A DNA stretch of 64,000 nucleotides, from the NCBI RefSeq assembly GCF_002018875.1, contig NZ_MVOL01000005.1:248001-312000 (forward strand). The letters are read 5' to 3'. This document shows, piece after piece, positions 44,120 through 53,363 of this stretch (position 1 is its first letter; each line of letters begins with the position of its first letter). This DNA is from Pseudomonas sp. MF4836. GTDB lineage: Bacteria > Pseudomonadota > Gammaproteobacteria > Pseudomonadales > Pseudomonadaceae. The notes under the pieces are model-generated. The model saw nothing but the letters and a program-made list of their open reading frames with translations, was not told the origin of the DNA and did not search any database. Both the position numbers and the translations under genes were made by a program.

Positions 44120-44461
44120 TCAGACGCTGCCTTCGCTTTCGATCACCAGGATTCGCGCCACGCCTTGTGGATGGGCCACATGCTCGGTGCCGACATCCGC
44201 ATAAAAGATATCGCCCACCTCCAACTGCACCGCCTTTTCAACGCCCGCCTCCCGGTAACGCATCTGCACGCAGCCATCGAGCACCACAAACACCTCCTGG
44301 CCATCGTTGATGTGCCATTTATAGGGCTGGTCGGTCCAGTGCAGGCGGGTGGTGATGCCGTTCATGGAGGCGATATCCAGCGCCGCCCAGGCACGCTCAC
44401 CGGTGAAGGATTTGCTGCGAGTAATCTTGGTCACGGCGTGCTGCTCCATAACGGGGTCCAT
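44120..44461 (-). CDS. Small cupin protein
   Basis: 113 residues forming a single cupin barrel: HWTDQPYKWHINDGQEVFVVLDGCVQM (motif 1 with His and Glu) and GDIFYADVGTEHVAHPQG (motif 2 with His). A metal-binding role or small-molecule sensing is likely; the substrate is unknown. ATG 44461 has AGGGCG before it; an ATG four codons in is possible. Lies between two transporter genes without overlap. Confidence 0.82.
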   Translation of the reverse strand: MDPVMEQHAVTKITRSKSFTGERAWAALDIASMNGITTRLHWTDQPYKWHINDGQEVFVVLDGCVQMRYREAGVEKAVQLEVGDIFYADVGTEHVAHPQGVARILVIESEGSV

Positions 44462-44524
44462 GCGCCCTGGCGCTTCAGGAACCCAAGGCTAACCCAAGGC
44501 GACAGGAAATCGGCGGCTGTTTTA

Positions 44525-45730
44525 TCACCGGCCATTAGCGGTGCAGGCGTTGGCCGAACCTTGACGCACCAGAGCCAACAAGGCGCCGAGGGCCAGCATG
44601 ATCAAGACCGCGCCATAGCCATCGGTGGTGGCGATCAGGCCGAAGGTCCGGGTCAGGTTGCCGGCCAACAGCGACGGCAGGCAGAACGCCAGGTAACTCA
44701 GGACATAAAACGCCGACATCAACCCCGCCCGCTCATGGGGCAAGGCCAGGGGCACCACACTGCGCAGCGCCCCGAGAAAGCCGGCGCCAAAGCCGCTGCC
44801 GGCCACCAGGGTGCCGAAGAAAAACAGCGCCAGGCTGGCGCTGTGCACCGCACACAGAATCAACATGACCCCGGCGGCCAGCAGCCCGGCGCCGAGGCGC
44901 AGCACCTTGTCGGCCGGGCGATTGCGCAGGGTGAAAATCATCAGCGCACCGCTCAGGGTCAAGACGGCAACCAGGCCGCCTCCTATCAGGTTCGAAGTGG
45001 ACCCGGTGGCCGCCCGCACCAGGGAAGGCGCCAATGACAAGTAAAAACCGCCCATGGCCCAGACCGCTATATCCACCGGCAGCGCCAGCCACAAGGCCCG
45101 TCGCGCCTGGGGCGGCACATGCAGAGTCGGACGCAGCGAGGCCCAGGCGCCTGGCTGGGGGCTGACACTTTCCGGCAAGCGCCAGACGTACAACGCCTGC
45201 GCCACGAACAACAGCAACAGAATCCAGTAGGCCAACTGCAGCGGCAGCGGCGCGAACTCCACCAGCAACCCCGTGCCCATGGCGCCGCAGGCCATGCCCA
45301 GCAAGGGCGCCACGCTATTGACCAACGGCCCCTGCTGGCGATCCGTATCGAGCAGGGCCGCGCCCAGCACGCTGGTGGCCATGCCGGTGGCAAAGCCCTG
45401 CATCACCCGCGCAGCCACCAGCCACGCCACGCTGTGGCCATTGATAAACAGCAGCATCGCCAGAATATCCAGGAGCAAGGCAATAAAGATCACCGGCTTG
45501 CGCCCCAGGTAATCCGATAACGAACCCACCGTCAGCAAGGCGGCCAGCAGGCTCAGGGCATAGACGCCGAAAATCAGGGTCAGGGTGGCGGGGGAAAACC
45601 CCATGGCCTCCTGGTACAGGTGATACAGCGGGGTCGGCGCGCTGGAGGCAGCTAGGAAACTGAGCAAGGTGATAGCCAAAAACACCAGGCTGGGACGGTT
45701 TGACACCGGGGTGTCGGCAAGGCTGGACAT
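44525..45730 (-). CDS. MFS transporter (drug:proton antiporter type)
   Basis: 401 residues, twelve helices. The loop between helices 2 and 3 reads GSLSDYLGRKPV, the MFS signature. Divergent from a TetR repressor with two similar dyads between them, so it is most likely an efflux pump under that repressor. ATG 45730 follows GGAG; the GTG two codons upstream is less likely. Confidence 0.88.
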   Translation of the reverse strand: MSSLADTPVSNRPSLVFLAITLLSFLAASSAPTPLYHLYQEAMGFSPATLTLIFGVYALSLLAALLTVGSLSDYLGRKPVIFIALLLDILAMLLFINGHSVAWLVAARVMQGFATGMATSVLGAALLDTDRQQGPLVNSVAPLLGMACGAMGTGLLVEFAPLPLQLAYWILLLLFVAQALYVWRLPESVSPQPGAWASLRPTLHVPPQARRALWLALPVDIAVWAMGGFYLSLAPSLVRAATGSTSNLIGGGLVAVLTLSGALMIFTLRNRPADKVLRLGAGLLAAGVMLILCAVHSASLALFFFGTLVAGSGFGAGFLGALRSVVPLALPHERAGLMSAFYVLSYLAFCLPSLLAGNLTRTFGLIATTDGYGAVLIMLALGALLALVRQGSANACTANGR

Positions 45731-45744
45731 GGGCACGCTCCGCT

Positions 45745-45804
45745 AAAGCTAATATTTTGCTTTTGCGCAGTGTGCTACTGGCTCGAGCTTAAAGCAAATT
45801 CTTT
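45745..45804. promoter_or_regulatory. Two TetR-type operator dyads between MFS and tetR genes
   Basis: AAAGC-TAATATTTT-GCTTT (45745-45763) and AAAG-CAAATT-CTTT (45791-45804) are related dyads with A/T centres. One lies 15 bases from the MFS start and the other 17 bases from the repressor start, ideal to repress both genes. Confidence 0.55.
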
Positions 45805-45821
45805 GTGTTAAGGTGCCGCCC

Positions 45822-46364
45822 ATGGCTATTAAAGAAGGTTTACGCCCAGGCGGCCGCAGCGCCCGGGTTCAGGAATCCATCCACTCGGCAGTCCGCGAAC
45901 TCCTGGAACAACAGGAGCGCGCGACCCTGACCGTGCCGCAGATCGCTGTACGCGCCGGGGTCACGCCGTCGACCATTTACCGGCGCTGGGGCGATTTGTC
46001 GGCGCTGCTGGCGGATGTCGCCCTGGCGCGCATGCAGCCGGACAGCGAGCCCGCCAACACCGGCAGCCTGCGCGGCGACCTGCGCGCCTGGGCCGAACAG
46101 TACCTGGATGAAATGAGCTCGGAGCCCGGGCGCAACATGATGCGTGACGTGCAGTGCAGCGCCACTCCCGGCTATTGCGTGACCATCCTCGGCGGCCAGT
46201 TGCAGATCATCCTCGCTCGCTACCCGTCTGCCGACACGCCGCCCAGCGTCGACCGCCTGCTTAACCTGGTGGTGGCGCCGACCGTATTCCGCATCCTGTT
46301 TTCAGCCACGCCGCTGACGGTTCCAGAGCTGCATGAACTGATCGAACTGGCGCTTGGGCAATAA
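45822..46364 (+). CDS. TetR family repressor
   Basis: 180 residues. N-terminal helix-turn-helix (about 15-65) with LTVPQIAVRAGVTPSTIYRRWGDLSALLADV; the C-terminal ligand domain is of the TetR_C_11/16 type (RAWAEQYLDEM ... RLLNLVVAPTVFRILF). It is divergent from the MFS gene and probably represses it. ATG 45822 is chosen over three codons of upstream open frame. Confidence 0.9.
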   Translation: MAIKEGLRPGGRSARVQESIHSAVRELLEQQERATLTVPQIAVRAGVTPSTIYRRWGDLSALLADVALARMQPDSEPANTGSLRGDLRAWAEQYLDEMSSEPGRNMMRDVQCSATPGYCVTILGGQLQIILARYPSADTPPSVDRLLNLVVAPTVFRILFSATPLTVPELHELIELALGQ

Positions 46365-46553
46365 GCTCGACGCCCGCTAGAAGCGCCACAAAACGCCACC
46401 TCCCCAGCCTGCCAGCCCATGCCGAAAATGGCTTGCAAGCCCTGCGACACCAGGCCACGCCAATACCATGGTCGACACTGACTAACCCCGGACATCGTGC
46501 GAGACTGTCGGGCCGGGCTGGAGTGCCCGGATGCCTTTTTGTCCGGAGTTCCC

Positions 46554-49500
46554 ATGTCGCTGTCCAGCGGGCTGATCGCCGCCGTCGCCCTGGCCTATAT
46601 GGCCATCATGTTCGCCATCGCCTTCTACGGCGACCGCCGCAGCGCGCCGTTGCCGCCGCGGGTGCGTGCCTGGGTGTACAGCCTGTCCCTGGCGGTGTAC
46701 TGCACCAGCTGGACCTTCTTCGGCGCCGTGGGCCAGGCGGCGGAACAGCTCTGGTCATTCCTGCCGATCTACCTGGGGCCGATCCTGCTCCTGGTGCTGG
46801 CGCCCTGGGTCCTGCAAAAGATGGTGCTGATCAGCAAGCAGGAAAACATCACCTCAATCGCCGACTTCATTGCCGCACGTTATGGCAAATCCCAGTCCCT
46901 GGCGGTGGTGGTGGCGCTGATCTGCCTGGTCGGCGTCCTGCCTTACATCGCCTTGCAGCTCAAGGGCATCGTGCTCGGGGTCAACCTGCTGATCGGCGCC
47001 GGGGCCGATGCCATGGGCACTCGCGCGCAAGACACAGCACTGATCGTGTCGCTGATCCTGGCCTTGTTCACCATCGTCTTCGGCACCCGCAACCTCGACG
47101 CCACCGAGCACCACCGGGGCATGGTGCTGGCGATTGCCTTCGAATCCCTGGTCAAGCTATTTGCCTTCCTCGCCGTCGGTGCCTTCGTCACGTTCGGCCT
47201 CTATGACGGCTTCGACGACCTGTTCAACCAGGCCATGCTCGCCCCGCGTCTGGAGCAATACTGGAAAGAAACCATCAATTGGCCGTCGATGGTGGTCCAG
47301 ACCGGTGTCGCGATGATGGCCATCATCTGCCTGCCCCGGCAGTTCCACGTCACCGTGGTGGAGAACATCGAACCCCAGGACCTGCGCCTGGCCAAGTGGG
47401 TGTTCCCGGCCTACCTGGCCCTGGCCGCGCTGTTTGTAGTGCCGATTGCCCTCGCCGGGCAGATGCTCCTGCCCAGCTCGGTGCTGCCCGACTCCTTCGT
47501 GATCAGCCTGCCCCTGGCCCAGGCCCACCCTGCCCTGGCCCTGCTGGCGTTTATCGGTGGCGCCTCGGCGGCCACCGGCATGGTGATCGTGGCCAGCGTC
47601 GCGCTGTCGACCATGGTCTCCAACGACATGCTGCTGCCCTGGCTGCTGCGGCGCAAAAACGCCGAGCGGCCGTTCGAAGTGTTTCGCCATTGGATGCTCT
47701 CGGTGCGCCGGGTCAGCATCGTCGTGATTTTGCTGCTGGCCTACGTCAGCTATCGCCTGCTGGGCTCTACCGCGAGCCTGGCGACCATCGGCCAGATCGC
47801 TTTTGCCGCCGTGACCCAACTGGCGCCAGCCATGCTCGGCGCGCTGTACTGGAAACAGGCCAATCGCCGTGGCGTGTTCGCCGGCCTGGCCGCCGGTACT
47901 TTCCTGTGGTTCTACACCCTGATCCTGCCGATTGCTGCCCACAGCCTGGGCTGGTCCCTGAGCAGCTTTCCAGGCCTGGCCTGGCTGCACAGCAACCCGC
48001 TGGGGCTGCCGATCACCCCGCTGACCCAGGGCGTGGTGCTGTCGCTGGCGGGCAACTTCACCCTGTTTGCCTGGGTCTCGGTGCTGTCGCGCACCCGGGT
48101 TTCCGAGCACTGGCAGGCCGGACGCTTTATCGGCCAGGAAATCAGCGGCCGCCCCAGTTCACGTTCGATGCTCTCGGTGCAGATCGATGACCTGCTGAAA
48201 CTCGCGGCACGTTTTGTCGGTGAAGAACGCGCGCGCCAGAGCTTTATCCGCTTCGCCTACCGCCAGGGCAAAGGGTTCAACCCCAACCAGAATGCCGATG
48301 GCGAATGGATCGCCCACACCGAGCGCCTGCTGGCGGGTGTGCTCGGCGCCTCCTCGACTCGCGCGGTGGTCAAGGCCGCCATCGAGGGCCGGGAGATGCA
48401 GCTTGAAGACGTGGTGCGCATCGCCGATGAAGCCTCTGAGGTCTTGCAGTTCAACCGCGCGCTGCTGCAGGGCGCCATCGAGAACATCACCCAGGGCATC
48501 AGCGTGGTCGACCAGTCGCTGAAACTGGTGGCCTGGAACCGACGCTATCTGGAGCTGTTCAACTACCCGGAAGGGTTGATCAGCGTCGGCCGGCCGATCG
48601 CCGACATCATTCGCTACAACGCCGAGCGCGGCTTGTGCGGTGCAGGCGAGGCCGAAGTCCACGTGGCGCGGCGCCTGCACTGGATGCGCCAGGGCCGCGC
48701 CCACACGTCCGAACGGCTGTTCCCCAATGGCAGGGTCATCGAGCTGATCGGCAACCCGATGCCCGGTGGCGGTTTCGTCATGAGCTTCACCGACATCACC
48801 CCGTTCCGCGAAGCCGAGCAGGCGCTGACCGAGGCCAACGAAGGCCTGGAGCAGCGGGTTGCCGAACGCACCCACGAACTGTCGCAACTCAACGCCGCGC
48901 TGACGGAAGCCAAAGGCACCGCCGAGTCGGCCAACCAATCCAAGACACGCTTCCTGGCGGCCGTCAGTCATGACCTGATGCAGCCGCTGAACGCCGCTCG
49001 CCTGTTCTCCGCCGCTCTGTCTCACCAGGACGACGGCCTGTCCACCGAAGCCCAGCAACTGGTGCAACACCTGGACAGCTCGCTGCGCTCCGCCGAAGAC
49101 CTGATCAGTGACCTGCTGGACATCTCGCGCCTGGAAAACGGCAAGATCACTCCCGACCGCAAGCCGTTCGTACTCAACGAACTGTTCGACACCCTCGGCG
49201 CCGAATTCAAGGCCCTGGCTCAGGAACAAGGCCTGAAATTCCGCCTGCGCGGCAGCCGCCTGCGGGTGGACAGCGATATCAAGCTCTTGCGGCGCATCCT
49301 GCAGAACTTCCTGACCAACGCTTTCCGCTATGCCAAGGGCCCGGTGCTACTGGGCGTGCGCCGTCGCGGCGATCAACTGTGCCTGGAGGTATGGGACCGC
49401 GGCCCGGGGATTCCACAGGACAAGCAGCAAGTGATTTTCGAGGAGTTCAAACGCCTCGACAGCCACCAGACCCGCGCCGAAAAAGGCCTGGGGCTGGGGC

Positions 49501-50024
49501 TGGCGATCGCCGATGGCCTGTGCCGGGTGCTCAACCATGGCCTGCAAGTCAGATCCTGGCCGGGCCAGGGCAGCGTGTTCAGCGTCAGCGTGCCCCTGGC
49601 GCGTACTCCTGCCGCCGCACCCGGCAAGACCGCCGAGCCCAACGGCACGCTGCCCAGCGGCGCCCAGGTGCTGTGCATCGACAATGAAGACAGCATCCTG
49701 ATTGGCATGAACAGCCTGCTCAGCCGCTGGGGCTGCCAGGTGTGGACCGCGCGCAACCGCGAAGAATGCGCCGCGCTGCTCAGCGATGGCGTTCGACCGC
49801 AACTGGCCCTGGTCGACTATCACCTGGACGACGGCGAAACCGGAACCGAGCTCATGGCGTGGCTGCGTACCCAGCTTGGCGAGCCGGTGCCCGGGGTGGT
49901 GATCAGCGCGGACGGCCGCCCGGAGATGGTGGCCGAGGTGCATGCAGCGGGCCTCGACTACCTGGCCAAGCCGGTGAAGCCGGCCGCCTTGAGAGCCCTG
50001 CTCAGCCGCCACCTGCCGCTCTGA
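46554..50024 (+). CDS. Hybrid histidine kinase with N-terminal sodium:solute symporter domain
   Basis: 1156 residues. Residues 1 to about 480 are a full sodium/solute symporter fold (LSLAVYCTSWTFFGAVGQAA, VVENIEPQDLRLAKWVFPAYLALAALF); then a linker, a PAS domain (about 640-760), a coiled coil, HisKA with the phospho-acceptor His806 (AVSHDLMQPLN), HATPase with NAFRYA, WDRGPGIP and GLGLGLAIADGL, and a receiver domain with Asp1088 (LVDYHLDDG). It resembles CbrA-like sensors with an attached receiver. Input is probably a transported or bound solute. ATG 46554 follows GGAGTT. No response regulator gene is adjacent. Confidence 0.92.
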   Translation: MSLSSGLIAAVALAYMAIMFAIAFYGDRRSAPLPPRVRAWVYSLSLAVYCTSWTFFGAVGQAAEQLWSFLPIYLGPILLLVLAPWVLQKMVLISKQENITSIADFIAARYGKSQSLAVVVALICLVGVLPYIALQLKGIVLGVNLLIGAGADAMGTRAQDTALIVSLILALFTIVFGTRNLDATEHHRGMVLAIAFESLVKLFAFLAVGAFVTFGLYDGFDDLFNQAMLAPRLEQYWKETINWPSMVVQTGVAMMAIICLPRQFHVTVVENIEPQDLRLAKWVFPAYLALAALFVVPIALAGQMLLPSSVLPDSFVISLPLAQAHPALALLAFIGGASAATGMVIVASVALSTMVSNDMLLPWLLRRKNAERPFEVFRHWMLSVRRVSIVVILLLAYVSYRLLGSTASLATIGQIAFAAVTQLAPAMLGALYWKQANRRGVFAGLAAGTFLWFYTLILPIAAHSLGWSLSSFPGLAWLHSNPLGLPITPLTQGVVLSLAGNFTLFAWVSVLSRTRVSEHWQAGRFIGQEISGRPSSRSMLSVQIDDLLKLAARFVGEERARQSFIRFAYRQGKGFNPNQNADGEWIAHTERLLAGVLGASSTRAVVKAAIEGREMQLEDVVRIADEASEVLQFNRALLQGAIENITQGISVVDQSLKLVAWNRRYLELFNYPEGLISVGRPIADIIRYNAERGLCGAGEAEVHVARRLHWMRQGRAHTSERLFPNGRVIELIGNPMPGGGFVMSFTDITPFREAEQALTEANEGLEQRVAERTHELSQLNAALTEAKGTAESANQSKTRFLAAVSHDLMQPLNAARLFSAALSHQDDGLSTEAQQLVQHLDSSLRSAEDLISDLLDISRLENGKITPDRKPFVLNELFDTLGAEFKALAQEQGLKFRLRGSRLRVDSDIKLLRRILQNFLTNAFRYAKGPVLLGVRRRGDQLCLEVWDRGPGIPQDKQQVIFEEFKRLDSHQTRAEKGLGLGLAIADGLCRVLNHGLQVRSWPGQGSVFSVSVPLARTPAAAPGKTAEPNGTLPSGAQVLCIDNEDSILIGMNSLLSRWGCQVWTARNREECAALLSDGVRPQLALVDYHLDDGETGTELMAWLRTQLGEPVPGVVISADGRPEMVAEVHAAGLDYLAKPVKPAALRALLSRHLPL

Positions 50025-50072
50025 ACCAGAGCGCCTCGGGGTCAGACCCGGCCCAGGACGATGCGCGTGGGG

Positions 50073-51554
50073 TTACTCGGGCAGTTCGAGCAACTCGCCA
50101 TTGGCGTCGGTCATTGCCCGCTCCAGCAGGTCGGCCGGCAGGCTCTTGCTGGCACGGGCGCCGAGCAGCTTGAGTTGTTCGCTGCGGCTGACGAGGTTGC
50201 CGCGCCCTTCTGTAAGTTTGTTTCGCGCCGCACTGTAGGCCTTGTCCAGTTGCTGCAGACGATTGCCGACTTCATCCAGATCCTGAATAAACAGCACGAA
50301 CTTGTCGTACAGCCACCCGGCCCGCTCGGCAATTTCCCGGGCGTTCTGGCTTTGCCGCTCCTGCTTCCACAGGCTGTCGATCACTCGCAGGGTGGCCAGC
50401 AAGGTGGTCGGGCTGACAATCACGATATTGCGGTCAAAGGCTTCCTGGAACAGATTCGGCTCGGCCTGCAGGGCTGCGGAAAAAGCCGCTTCGATCGGCA
50501 CGAACAGCAGCACGAAATCCAGGCTGTGCAGCCCTTCAAGGCGCTTGTAATCCTTGCCGGCCAAGCCTTTGACGTGATTGCGCAAGGACAGTACGTGCTG
50601 CTTGAGCGCCGCCTGGCCAATCACCTCGTCATCGGCGACGACGTACTGCTGATAGGCGGTCAGGCTGACCTTGGAATCCACCACCACTTGCTTGTCGCCC
50701 GGCAACATGATCAGCACATCGGGCTGGAAGCGCTCGCCGTCCGGGCCCTTGAGGCTGACCTGGGTCTGATACTCGCGGCCCTTTTCCAGCCCGGCGTGCT
50801 CCAGCACGCGTTCCAGAATCAGCTCGCCCCAGTTGCCCTGGGTTTTCTGGCCCTTGAGGGCGCGGGTCAGGTTGGTCGCCTCGTCGCTCAGGCGCAGGTT
50901 CAACTGCTGCAGGCGCTCCAGCTCCTTGGCCAGGGAGAAACGCTCGCGGGCCTCGGCCTGGTAACTTTCCTCGACCCGCTTCTCGAACGACTGGATGCGT
51001 TCCTTCAATGGGTCGAGCAACTGCCCGAGGCGCTGCTGGCTGTTCTCGGCAAAGCGCTGCTCGCGCTCATCGAAGATTTTCCCGGCCAGCTCGGCAAATT
51101 GCGCCCGCAGTTCATCTCGCGAGCCCTGCAAATCGCTCAGGCGCTGTTGATGGCTTTCCTGTTGTTCCCGCAGTTCGGCATGCAGCGAGGCAGCCTGGGC
51201 ATCCAGCCGGCGCAGCTCGGCCTCTTTGCCGGCACGTTCGAGGTTCCAGGCGTGGGCCGCGTCACGGGCGTTGTCGCGCTCGATCTGCAACAGCTCGACC
51301 TCACGGCGCACTGCCGCCAGATCGGCCTGCTTGGCGCCGTTGGCCTGGCTCAGGTCACTGATTTCGTCGCGACAGGCATCCAGTTGCGCCGCCAGGCCCT
51401 CCTGGGCCAGTTGCGCAGTGGCCAGGCGCTCTTCGAGCAACGACAGTTCAGTCTGACGGCTGCTGGCACGTCGTTGCAGTTGCCAGGCCAGCGCCAGCAG
51501 CGGTACCGCCGCCGCTGCCAGGCCGAGCAACAGGCTGGTCAAGTCCATCGCCAT
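50073..51554 (-). CDS. rmuC: DNA recombination protein RmuC
   Basis: 493 residues: N-terminal membrane helix (TSLLLGLAAAAVPLLALAW), long coiled coil (about 25-190) and a C-terminal nuclease-like core (LTRALKGQKTQGNWGELILERVLEHAGL, DVLIMLPGDKQVVVDSKVSLTAY) with PD-(D/E)xK-type DSK. RmuC limits inversions at short repeats. ATG 51554 has GGGAG at good spacing. Converges on the kinase gene. Confidence 0.93.
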   Translation of the reverse strand: MAMDLTSLLLGLAAAAVPLLALAWQLQRRASSRQTELSLLEERLATAQLAQEGLAAQLDACRDEISDLSQANGAKQADLAAVRREVELLQIERDNARDAAHAWNLERAGKEAELRRLDAQAASLHAELREQQESHQQRLSDLQGSRDELRAQFAELAGKIFDEREQRFAENSQQRLGQLLDPLKERIQSFEKRVEESYQAEARERFSLAKELERLQQLNLRLSDEATNLTRALKGQKTQGNWGELILERVLEHAGLEKGREYQTQVSLKGPDGERFQPDVLIMLPGDKQVVVDSKVSLTAYQQYVVADDEVIGQAALKQHVLSLRNHVKGLAGKDYKRLEGLHSLDFVLLFVPIEAAFSAALQAEPNLFQEAFDRNIVIVSPTTLLATLRVIDSLWKQERQSQNAREIAERAGWLYDKFVLFIQDLDEVGNRLQQLDKAYSAARNKLTEGRGNLVSRSEQLKLLGARASKSLPADLLERAMTDANGELLELPE

Positions 51555-51615
51555 AGCGGCTCCCGCCCTTGAAATAAAGCCTGAAGGTTAACCAAGGCGC
51601 AGGTCCTTGGACAGC

Positions 51616-51939
51616 TCAGTCGTCGATCTGACCCAGCTCGCGCTGTGCACGGCGATCACCCGCGCGCGCCGCCTGGCGCAGCAGGTCCTGGCCGATCCGA
51701 CGATCTCGGGCATTGCCGCACTCGCGGCACATCAATTGGCCCAGGCGGCTTTGCGCAGCCACGACCCCTTCACGGGCCGGCTGCTTGAGCAGGCGTCCGG
51801 CGAAATGCTTGACGTTGGGGTTGTCGCCCAGGCGTGGGCTGTCGAGCAGCCACAGGGCCACGCGCATGGAAAAGCGCTTGGGGGCGGTAACACTCGCAGG
51901 TGCGGCGGTAACAGCAGGTGATACTGAGCGAAACTTCAT
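51616..51939 (-). CDS. Small Sel1-repeat protein
   Basis: 107 residues: basic N-terminus (FSMRVALWLLDSPRLGDN), then helical repeats including AQSRLGQLMCRECGNARDRRIGQDLLRQAARAGDRRAQRELGQ. It carries a CRECG pair that could bind metal. ATG 51939 is taken because the preceding open frame (to 52089) runs through the DnaA-box element and looks non-coding. No clear ribosome site is seen. Function unknown. Confidence 0.65.
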   Translation of the reverse strand: MKFRSVSPAVTAAPASVTAPKRFSMRVALWLLDSPRLGDNPNVKHFAGRLLKQPAREGVVAAQSRLGQLMCRECGNARDRRIGQDLLRQAARAGDRRAQRELGQIDD

Positions 51940-52043
51940 AAAACACTGTGGGGCAGATCGGAAGGCGCGCCACTCTACTCCTTTTTTCGCAGGGGTAAAG
52001 CTTAAAAAAGCCTGCATGCCCGTGCTAGAGCAAGCGCTTGGGA

Positions 52044-52175
52044 CAATCCACAGAAGCTGTGGATAAGTCAGTGGACAACCCCTCCACAACTCGCCGAAAG
52101 CCCCATGGGACGGGGCTCACGCTCAAACTGACGATTTTTTCACCAGTAAAAAAAACCGATGTTTTTCATTGACTT
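52044..52175. repeat. Dispersed intergenic element with inverted DnaA boxes, copy B
   Basis: CAATCCACA (7 of 9 to a DnaA box) and the perfect TGTGGATAA (52058-52066) face each other across five bases; then 29 bases, GAAAGCCCC with a GGGGCT arm (a 5-6 bp hairpin), GCTCA, a T-tract, an A-tract and TTTCATTGACTT. Order and distances equal those of copy A at 17873-18003. It lies upstream of the minus-strand Sel1 gene. Confidence 0.75.
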
Positions 52176-52754
52176 AAATTTTCATCACAGGCAATGGCCG
52201 GCCCAACGACCCAAGTGACAGCGCGGTGACATGCCGCGCAACTAATGTGCACAAGTACCTTGCTCGGGGTTATATCGCCGCACCAGACCCGGGCACACCT
52301 GTGGAGAAAAGTGGCTACGACGCACCGGCACCTGGGTGACGACCCTGCATCCCCTGGCCTGAGCCCCATTGCTGGCCATGATAGATGTTTTTTCCTAACA
52401 CACTTGCATCCTCGCATTCAACACGATACTATCCGCGGCGTTAGTACCAAGCTGAAAGTCAATTCTGGTCGAACAAGTCCCCCGGTAACGCTGCCCTCAA
52501 GCGCAGCTGCCACCGACAACATGGGATCGACCACCTCGATGGTTTCCAGGTAAAACTTACGACGGCACGGCCTTTGAATCGAAAGCAAAGGGTGTCGCGA
52601 AGCACATTTACTCTGACCGAACCAACCTGCAAATTGATCAGGATCTTCACCCCGGGCCCAGAACCTTTGCCCTTGTTGTGTTGCCTGCCCTCCTAAGTAC
52701 CTACCTGCCAGCCTTAGCGCATTCACATCAAAAGCGCTTGCAACTGGCTGCTTT

Positions 52755-52833
52755 GTTCCAGTCGGGTTCGTCGTTCGACCAATGGTGGTCGACGTTACTG
52801 GAACGTTTTAACGTTGCACGGTTCTTAACCGTG
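52755..52833 (+). promoter_or_regulatory. Two-hairpin 5' leader upstream of the 74-residue gene
   Basis: Hairpin 1: outer stem GTTCCAGT/ACTGGAAC (52755-52762 with 52797-52804) encloses an inner stem TCGACCA-ATGG-TGGTCGA (52775-52792). Hairpin 2: CACGGTT-CTT-AACCGTG (52817-52833). Between them lies AACGTTTTAACGTT. The structures end 25 bases before the ATG and 8 before the AGGA ribosome site, so they could regulate translation or mRNA stability. No known riboswitch class is recognised. Confidence 0.55.
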
Positions 52834-52858
52834 TCATTTGTAGGAACACCTAATAACT

Positions 52859-53083
52859 ATGTCTACTCAAATCCAGACTCAGGATGCCATTCGCACCCTA
52901 ACCAACGCCTTTGCACCAATGAACTGCCTGATCATGGCCGCTCGCAAAGGCTGCTTCAGCTTCACCCTGGTCAACGAACACGGCATCGCTCGTCACAGCG
53001 AACGCCTGTACCCCGATCAATACTCCAGCGCAGAACCGCTGCAGGCAGTGATCGAGCGTACCCGTCAGGCACTGGTTGCCTGA
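52859..53083 (+). CDS. Small conserved-type hypothetical protein, 74 residues
   Basis: Soluble, no signal or membrane segment: MSTQIQTQDAIRTLTNAFAP then a compact sheet/helix body (FSFTLVNEHGIARHSERLYPD, LQAVIERTRQALVA). Good codon usage, an AGGA about 13 bases upstream and a clean terminator after it support a real, independently transcribed gene. I recall similar short proteins in other Pseudomonas genomes but no function. The structured leader suggests post-transcriptional control. Confidence 0.72.
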   Translation: MSTQIQTQDAIRTLTNAFAPMNCLIMAARKGCFSFTLVNEHGIARHSERLYPDQYSSAEPLQAVIERTRQALVA

Positions 53084-53105
53084 AACGCCAGAACGTCGCA
53101 ACCCC

Positions 53106-53136
53106 AAAAGCCTCGCCTGAACGCGGGGCTTTTTAT
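53106..53136 (+). terminator. Terminator of the 74-residue gene
   Basis: GCCTCGC-CTGAAC-GCGGGGC forms a 7-bp stem with flanking A and T runs (ends TTTTTATT), 23 bases after the stop. Confidence 0.85.
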
Positions 53137-53363
53137 TGCCTGTTGTTTCTGTTTATCCCCGGCCGAATAAAGTACGAATAGATATAACGGTTATAACGGG
53201 AAGCCGAAAATATTTTAAAAACAGTCCTTTACATCAAACATATGACACTACACTTCAACTCAAGCGGCATGATCCGCTTCCGGCGAACCTGACCCGTTCC
53301 ACTGCTGCCAAGCCCGATGTCAGGCATCGCCGACCAATAACAAACCGGAGTGTCGAGGGTGTT

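Larger units (their letters stand above)
51940..52858. other. 0.9-kb region without a supported gene
   Basis: The left third holds the DnaA-box element copy B (52044-52175). The middle (about 52180-52700) is unremarkable: open frames on either strand lack ribosome sites and family features, and I see no tRNA-like fold. The right end (52755-52833) holds two stable hairpins leading into the small gene at 52859. A long untranslated leader or an unannotated small RNA would fit the size of the gap. Confidence 0.55.

Noticed and set aside
52418..52726. 102-codon minus-strand frame in the 0.9-kb gap
   Set aside because: No ribosome site, no recognisable domain and mixed composition; not enough to call a gene.
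52678..53181. 167-codon frame covering the 74-residue gene in another phase
   Set aside because: Crosses the leader hairpins and the terminator, and its own start lacks a ribosome site.
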